Below are positions 62,801 through 64,000 of a stretch of 64,000 nucleotides of DNA, piece by piece. Below the pieces are notes generated by a model. It was not told the DNA's origin, did not search any database, and saw only the letters and a list, made by a program, of their open reading frames with translations. Within the stretch, counting starts at the first letter, position 1. Every line of letters starts with the position of its first letter. The translations under genes were made by a program, and so were the position numbers. The DNA comes from Triplophysa rosa (lineage: Eukaryota; Chordata; Actinopteri; Cypriniformes; Nemacheilidae), in the NCBI RefSeq assembly GCF_024868665.1, contig NC_079908.1, forward strand, positions 8,903,946 through 8,967,945. Direction: 5' to 3'.

Positions 62801-63932
62801 CAAATTTCAAATAAAAATGTTGTTTCCATTTGAATTTATTTGCAGAAAATAAGAACTGGAGGAAAGGATGCTCTGTATTTTTTCAGACCTCAAATACTGC
62901 AAAGAAGAAATGTTTATATTCACTTTTAAACAATACAACAGTAATATTTGTACATGTATTTAGGAAAAGTTCAAAAATTATTTTTATGTGATAACCTTGA
63001 TTTTTATCACAGTTTTCTTGTCTTGTCATGCTGTCAGTCTTGTTGGATGACTTTATGTCACTCCTGAGGTTTGATTTGGTTAAAATACAACAGACACTGG
63101 ACTGGAATGGCCTCAAGAAATGCCTGTTTAAATGAACATTTAGAATGGTGTCTTAATTTTCTCCACTGGTTAATCTCCTGGTTAATCAAGTAATACCAGT
63201 TAAAGCCAACCAGCATCATTTGTGTTCCATTCTTCTACAATTAAAACCCCAAAATCATGGTTACTGTAGTAAATCCATGGTTTTACCAATAGGAATCAAT
63301 GCACCAAAAAACATGGTTGTGGTTTCTACACTTTTACCACAAAAAAAAAACATGGTTAATTTTTATAAAGGCACTAAAGTCAGATACCCTTACACACTCC
63401 TTGTTTTTCATTGGTCGCTCAAACGGATAGTCCCGCCCCGCTCACACTGTCGTAGGTAACAGTATGTCAAACTTAAACAAACAAAGCAGTGTTTTCAAAG
63501 CACCACAGAGCAACACTGTTTACATTTATGAAGAAACTCAACAGACAAACGGTCCTGTCCATTGAGCTGGAATAGGATACGTTATTTAAACAGCTACAAA
63601 CTTGAGCGTTCTCTGATCAAATTGAGCGCAAATGAATTGAACCCCCTGCTGGCCAAAAAAACCGTATTACACCATTTTCATTTTCTATCAGTCTATTATT
63701 GAGAGGTAAACCAAATCAGCCTTTGTACGTAATATTTGTTGAGCTTTGTTTTTGTTTTCTTTTTCCAGTGCCATTATCGAGCACACCAACAAGGTGATCT
63801 ACCTAGAGGATGATGATGTAGCTGTGGTGATGGAGGGGAAGTTGTATGTCCACCGGGTTAAGCGCACAGCAGGGGAGGATCCAGTCCGTGTCATTCAGAC
63901 CCTACAGATGGAGCTCCAGCAGATCATGAAAG
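50834..63932 (+). CDS. gfpt2: GFPT2, glutamine:fructose-6-phosphate amidotransferase (5' part)
   Basis: GFAT converts fructose-6-phosphate and glutamine to glucosamine-6-phosphate and glutamate, the first and rate-limiting step of hexosamine synthesis in the cytosol. Ten coding exons are present: 50834-50840, 51992-52099, 52864-52959, 53066-53191, 54740-54798, 55765-55899, 59165-59226, 61087-61166, 62435-62555 and 63769-63932, about 319 residues of roughly 680. They cover the N-terminal class II (Ntn) glutaminase domain: MCGIFAY with nucleophile Cys2 after Met removal, [59 protein letters not shown]. The SIS isomerase domains lie beyond the window. The 5q35-type neighbours favour gfpt2 over gfpt1; the linker near residues 226-250 is diverged from both. 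Confidence 0.9.
51524..51814. mobile_element. Fold-back MITE, copy 9
   Basis: It runs from TTAAAGGCATAGTGCACCC to a decayed right end (TGTGATTTATCTCTAA), in gfpt2 intron 1. Confidence 0.75.
51992..52099 (+). CDS. gfpt2: gfpt2 coding exon 2
   Basis: It encodes [20 protein letters not shown] and [26 protein letters not shown] is a conserved glutaminase motif. Confidence 0.92.
52864..52959 (+). CDS. gfpt2: gfpt2 coding exon 3
   Basis: It encodes [20 protein letters not shown] and [11 protein letters not shown]. The acceptor follows a G homopolymer, so there is no ordinary pyrimidine tract immediately next to it. Confidence 0.9.
53066..53191 (+). CDS. gfpt2: gfpt2 coding exon 4
   Basis: It encodes [20 protein letters not shown] and [20 protein letters not shown], including the Arg-Trp-Ala-Thr-His-Gly glutamine-binding loop. 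Confidence 0.93.
54740..54798 (+). CDS. gfpt2: gfpt2 coding exon 5
   Basis: It encodes [19 protein letters not shown]; His-Asn-Gly is part of the glutaminase oxyanion region. Confidence 0.92.
54984..55409. mobile_element. Fold-back MITE, long subfamily, copy 10
   Basis: It runs from TTAAAGGAACAGTTCACCC to CAAACTGTTCCTTTAA in gfpt2 intron 5, the most symmetrical long-subfamily copy. Its centre repeats CTACCATAGTAGGAAAAA and the complement. Confidence 0.85.
55765..55899 (+). CDS. gfpt2: gfpt2 coding exon 6
   Basis: Exactly 45 codons: [20 protein letters not shown] and [17 protein letters not shown]. The Asp in SETDTE belongs to the glutamine-binding site. Confidence 0.92.
56423..56953. mobile_element. 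GGGTG-ended insertion in the MITE
   Basis: It starts GGGTGAGTTTTCTGAAC and ends TTTTGGGAAACGCACC, flanked by CTG on both sides. The end resembles the palindromic MITE at 37418. A 3-bp duplication suggests a PIF/Harbinger-like element. Confidence 0.6.
56962..57293. mobile_element. hAT MITE, 332 bp
   Basis: The ends TAGGGATGTAACAATA and TATTGTTACATCCTA are inverted, and the exact 8-bp duplication CTGTATGA lies at 56954-56961 and 57294-57301. Confidence 0.9.
57500..59164 (+). other. Rest of gfpt2 intron 6
   Basis: No exon is seen. An imperfect TG tract lies at about 58515-58550, next to a G/C-richer stretch at 58550-58750. Confidence 0.45.
59165..59226 (+). CDS. gfpt2: gfpt2 coding exon 7
   Basis: It encodes [20 protein letters not shown] and the first two bases of an Arg codon. 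Confidence 0.92.
59779..60066. mobile_element. Fold-back MITE, copy 12
   Basis: It runs from TTAAAGGGATAGTTTACC to GTACTGTCCCTTTAA in gfpt2 intron 7, with arms GCAGAGCACAAAAGAAGACA and AAATATCTTCTTTTGTGTTC. Confidence 0.82.
60067..61086 (+). other. Rest of gfpt2 intron 7
   Basis: I see no exon or recognisable repeat here apart from a CAACCACTTAGC-type degenerate repeat at about 60300-60365. Confidence 0.45.
61087..61166 (+). CDS. gfpt2: gfpt2 coding exon 8
   Basis: It encodes [20 protein letters not shown] and PVQYNC. The RRGS protein kinase A site is split between this exon and the previous one. Confidence 0.92.
61199..61500. mobile_element. Fold-back MITE, copy 13
   Basis: It runs from TAAAGTGAAAATTCTGTCAT to ATTTTTGGGTGAACTTTAA in gfpt2 intron 8. 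Central words TGTGTCCATACAATAGAAGT match copies 4 and 8. Confidence 0.82.
62011..62402. mobile_element. TTAA-flanked 0.39-kb element, copy 4
   Basis: It starts TTAAAGATCCAATGTGTCAT and ends GCATTGGACCTT, directly upstream of gfpt2 exon 9. It shares CAGTAGCCCTAAACGGACAA with the adamts2 copies. Confidence 0.8.
62435..62555 (+). CDS. gfpt2: gfpt2 coding exon 9 (interdomain linker)
   Basis: It encodes [20 protein letters not shown] and [14 protein letters not shown]. The charged first half is the least conserved part of the protein; FASDA marks re-entry into conserved sequence. Confidence 0.88.
62670..63120. mobile_element. Dispersed repeat, perhaps Tc1/mariner-related
   Basis: It shares TCAGACCTCAAATACTGCAA and CAATACAACAGTAATAT with 29910-30200. 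It continues with CTTGTTGGATGACTTTATG, a word typical of teleost Tc1-like elements. Boundaries are uncertain. Confidence 0.45.
63121..63768 (+). other. Rest of gfpt2 intron 9
   Basis: No exon is seen. It contains several ACCATGGTTTT-type words and an A homopolymer near 63340. Confidence 0.4.
63769..63932 (+). CDS. gfpt2: gfpt2 coding exon 10
   Basis: It encodes [20 protein letters not shown] and [14 protein letters not shown], ending with one base of a Gly codon before gtaccg. The next exon is outside the window. Confidence 0.9.
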
Positions 63933-63949
63933 GTACCGCATCTCTAATG

Positions 63950-64000
63950 GCGCTTTTCCACTGCATGGTACGGTCAGGTTTGGTACGACTCGGCTCGGTA
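63950..64000. repeat. Dispersed repeat cut by the window end
   Basis: GGCGCTTTTCCACTGCATGG and the gtacg/ctcgg words match the start of a common teleost repeat. Only its first 50 bp are visible. Confidence 0.5.

Overview
This window is nuclear DNA from a bony fish, most likely a cyprinid or close relative. The genes are vertebrate genes split by GT-AG introns, and the introns and spacers are filled with small DNA transposons, teleost SINEs and microsatellites typical of that group. There is no bacterial or phage gene, no operon and no CRISPR array. All four genes lie on the + strand.

Layout: (1) 1-17605, the 3' part of adamts2, a procollagen N-proteinase: 17 coding exons from the metalloprotease domain to the PLAC domain and stop; the 5' exons lie upstream of the window. 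(2) 19343-23934, a decayed Ty3/gypsy-type LTR retrotransposon on the minus strand with both LTRs and a 5-bp target duplication, its gag broken by a LINE tail. (3) 23994-25238, a TTAA-flanked DNA transposon remnant carrying a THAP-like exon, followed by repeat-rich spacer to about 30.5 kb. (4) 34096-36694, a two-exon gene for a 330-residue protein I do not recognise, possibly with an untranslated first exon near 30.6 kb. (5) about 39.1-45.3 kb, a complete kiaa1191 (p33MONOX) gene with seven coding exons. (6) 50834 to the window end, the 5' ten coding exons of gfpt2, the rate-limiting enzyme of the hexosamine pathway; the sugar-isomerase half lies downstream.

ADAMTS2, KIAA1191 and GFPT2 all map to human 5q35, so the order looks like a conserved vertebrate block; this supports adamts2 over adamts14 and gfpt2 over gfpt1. 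The genes are neighbours by ancestry and do not form one pathway. ADAMTS2 acts on extracellular collagen, GFPT2 makes glucosamine-6-phosphate in the cytosol, and KIAA1191 is a poorly understood cytoplasmic protein.

Most of the remaining structure is transposon archaeology: hAT elements with exact 8-bp target duplications, TTAA-flanked elements, fold-back MITEs and several nested insertions. I found no convincing new multi-gene system. The items most worth checking are the unrecognised gene, a read-through form of adamts2 with a hydrophobic GPI-signal-like tail, its enlarged mucin-like C-terminus, and the TTAA/THAP transposon. Exon boundaries were placed by eye from splice sites, reading phase and family similarity, and no database search was run.
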